A stretch of DNA of 22,589 bases from DAOPKN01 sp035391225 (GTDB lineage Bacteria > Thermotogota > Thermotogae > MWEM01): assembly GCA_035391225.1 (NCBI GenBank), contig DAOPKN010000035.1:1-22589 (forward strand), in the 5' to 3' direction. The notes below the pieces were generated by a model. The model ran no database searches. It had not been told where the DNA came from and saw nothing but the letters and a program-made list of their open reading frames with translations. The translations under genes were made by a program, and so were the position numbers. How positions within the stretch are numbered: the stretch's first letter is position 1; the number at the start of each line of letters is the position of its first letter. Of this stretch, positions 21,423 through 22,589 are shown in pieces.

Positions 21423-22541
21423 ATGCCCCGAATCGAGTTGAAAGGTATTACCAAGATGTTCGGAAAGGTCGCGGCGGTAAAGGACTTGAACCTGGTGATC
21501 GAGGACAGGGAATTTGTCACGCTGCTGGGACCGTCTGGCTGCGGCAAAACCACCACGCTCCGGATGATATCAGGGTTGGAGACGCCTACCTCGGGGGAAA
21601 TCGTGATTGACGGCAAGGTGGTCTTTTCCAGTGAGAAGCAGTTGAACCTGTCGCCGGACAAGCGCGACGTGGGTCTTCTGTTCCAGAACTACGCGCTGTG
21701 GCCGCACATGACCGTGTACCAGAACATTGCCTTCGGGTTGGAAAACCTGAAGTGGAAGAAGGAAGATATCGCCCGAAAGGTAACGGAAATGGGGGAGCTT
21801 GTGAAGATTTCGGAGTTGATGGCCCGGTACCCCTCGGAGCTTTCCGGGGGGCAACAACAACGAGTGGCGATCGCGCGCACCCTTGCTCCGGATCCCCGCG
21901 TCCTTTTGATGGACGAGCCCCTCTCCAACCTTGATGCCAAGCTCCGCATGGAGATGCGCTCGGAGCTCAAGCGGTTGCACCAGCAAATCCAATCCACCAC
22001 GGTGTACGTCACCCACGACCAGTTGGAGGCGATGACACTCGCCACGAAGATCTGCCTGATGGAGGAGGGGGTATTGCAGCAGTACGCCCCTCCACTACAC
22101 GTGTACGACAGCCCAGCCAACCTTTTTGTGGCGGACTTCATCGGAAATCCTTCCATGAACCTGCTGGAACTCTCGGTGAACGGTGTGGAGAACAACCGCT
22201 GGATGCTGGGAGACCGGGAAACCCAGTTGGTTTTTTCTCCCCAAGAAAATGGAAGTTTGCCCAAAGTCGGGGAAAAGGTATTCCTCGGGATTCGCCCGGA
22301 GGATATCAGCCTTTCCCTGCAAGGCAAGACGCAGGCCAGCATCTACTCCGTGCTTCCCTCCGGAATGGAAACGGTGCTAAAAGTCCGTTTCGGCGAAAGG
22401 CTCCTCTCGGTAGTCGTTTTTGGCCGCAAGGATTTTTTACCTGACACCCCCGTAGGCCTCCACTTCGAGGGAAACTGGTACCACATTTTCGATGGAACCG
22501 GCGGCAAGCTGCTCGCCACCGGTGGACTTTCGCTGGAATAA
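21423..22541 (+). CDS. ABC transporter ATP-binding protein, FbpC/PotA-like (CUT1/MOI class)
   Basis: A 372-residue cytoplasmic ATPase with all motifs intact: Walker A GPSGCGKT (36-43), Q-loop Q88 in LLFQNYALWPHMTV, signature LSGGQQQR (140-147), Walker B VLLMDEP (160-166), D-loop SNLD (168-171) and H-loop H198. The C-terminal ~130 residues form an OB-fold/TOBE-type regulatory domain (FLGIRPEDISLS). Such ATPases serve iron, polyamine or sugar importers; its position after the double permease assigns it here. It is also the only ATPase in the window that could in principle serve the ATPase-less Ugp-like importer. The ATG at 21423 has GGAGG eight bases upstream; an upstream extension overlaps the permease. 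Confidence 0.9.
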   Translation: MPRIELKGITKMFGKVAAVKDLNLVIEDREFVTLLGPSGCGKTTTLRMISGLETPTSGEIVIDGKVVFSSEKQLNLSPDKRDVGLLFQNYALWPHMTVYQNIAFGLENLKWKKEDIARKVTEMGELVKISELMARYPSELSGGQQQRVAIARTLAPDPRVLLMDEPLSNLDAKLRMEMRSELKRLHQQIQSTTVYVTHDQLEAMTLATKICLMEEGVLQQYAPPLHVYDSPANLFVADFIGNPSMNLLELSVNGVENNRWMLGDRETQLVFSPQENGSLPKVGEKVFLGIRPEDISLSLQGKTQASIYSVLPSGMETVLKVRFGERLLSVVVFGRKDFLPDTPVGLHFEGNWYHIFDGTGGKLLATGGLSLE

Positions 22542-22552
22542 ACCACGAAGCA

Positions 22553-22585
22553 AAAAACCCGGGGCCTCCCCGGGTTTTTCTTTTT
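22553..22585 (+). terminator. Strong intrinsic terminator of the rapZ/iron-type operon
   Basis: Perfect 12-bp arms AAAAACCCGGGG (22553-22564) and CCCCGGGTTTTT (22568-22579) with a 3-base loop, then CTTTTT. It starts 11 bases past the ATPase stop and closes the plus-strand transcription unit. Confidence 0.9.
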
Positions 22586-22589
22586 GGGA

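Overview
The window is a dense, GC-rich (more than half by eye) bacterial chromosome segment with 18 protein genes, no RNA genes, no CRISPR array and no insertion sequence that I can recognise. Every gene from 146 to 17286 lies on the minus strand; the four genes from 17509 to the right edge lie on the plus strand, so 17287-17508 is a divergent control region. No gene-free stretch exceeds about 220 bases. The gene set (several ABC importers whose exported binding proteins have signal peptides but no lipobox cysteine, a BMP-type nucleoside importer, an archaeal-type ATPase, RapZ) would fit a Thermotogota-like anaerobe, but this is an inference of modest confidence.

Reading each block in its direction of transcription. 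Minus strand, right to left: (1) 17286-10778 is a six-gene nucleoside salvage operon: nucleoside hydrolase, uridine/purine nucleoside phosphorylase, BMP-family binding protein, double ABC ATPase, two permeases. (2) 10587-8295 holds an XRE-type regulator with a degenerate S24 (LexA-like) domain, followed by an exported serine beta-lactamase-family hydrolase. (3) 8081-3271 is an Ugp-like ABC importer (two permeases, a binding protein resembling UgpB, no ATPase) followed by an exported PHP-family metallohydrolase. (4) 3185-1914 is an ArsB/NhaD-superfamily ion transporter. (5) 1801-146 is an archaeal-type ATPase with a nuclease-like C-terminus. A cluster of palindromic repeats fills the left edge.

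Plus strand: rapZ (17509-18429) is followed after only 34 bases by a complete ferric-iron/AfuABC-type importer (binding protein, fused double permease, ATPase), ending in a strong terminator at 22553-22585.

The genes mainly work together as uptake and first-step catabolism: nucleosides are imported and split by two alternative enzymes; a glycerol-phosphate-like or sugar solute is imported next to an exported hydrolase; iron or a phosphorylated solute is imported by the third system. A recurring architectural feature is a GC-rich stem-loop immediately after each of the three binding-protein genes, which would make the binding protein more abundant than the downstream products. The most unusual points are the dead-looking S24 regulator paired with a beta-lactamase-family enzyme and possibly transcribed as a leaderless mRNA, the PHP hydrolase attached to an Ugp-like importer, and the linkage of rapZ to an iron-type importer.
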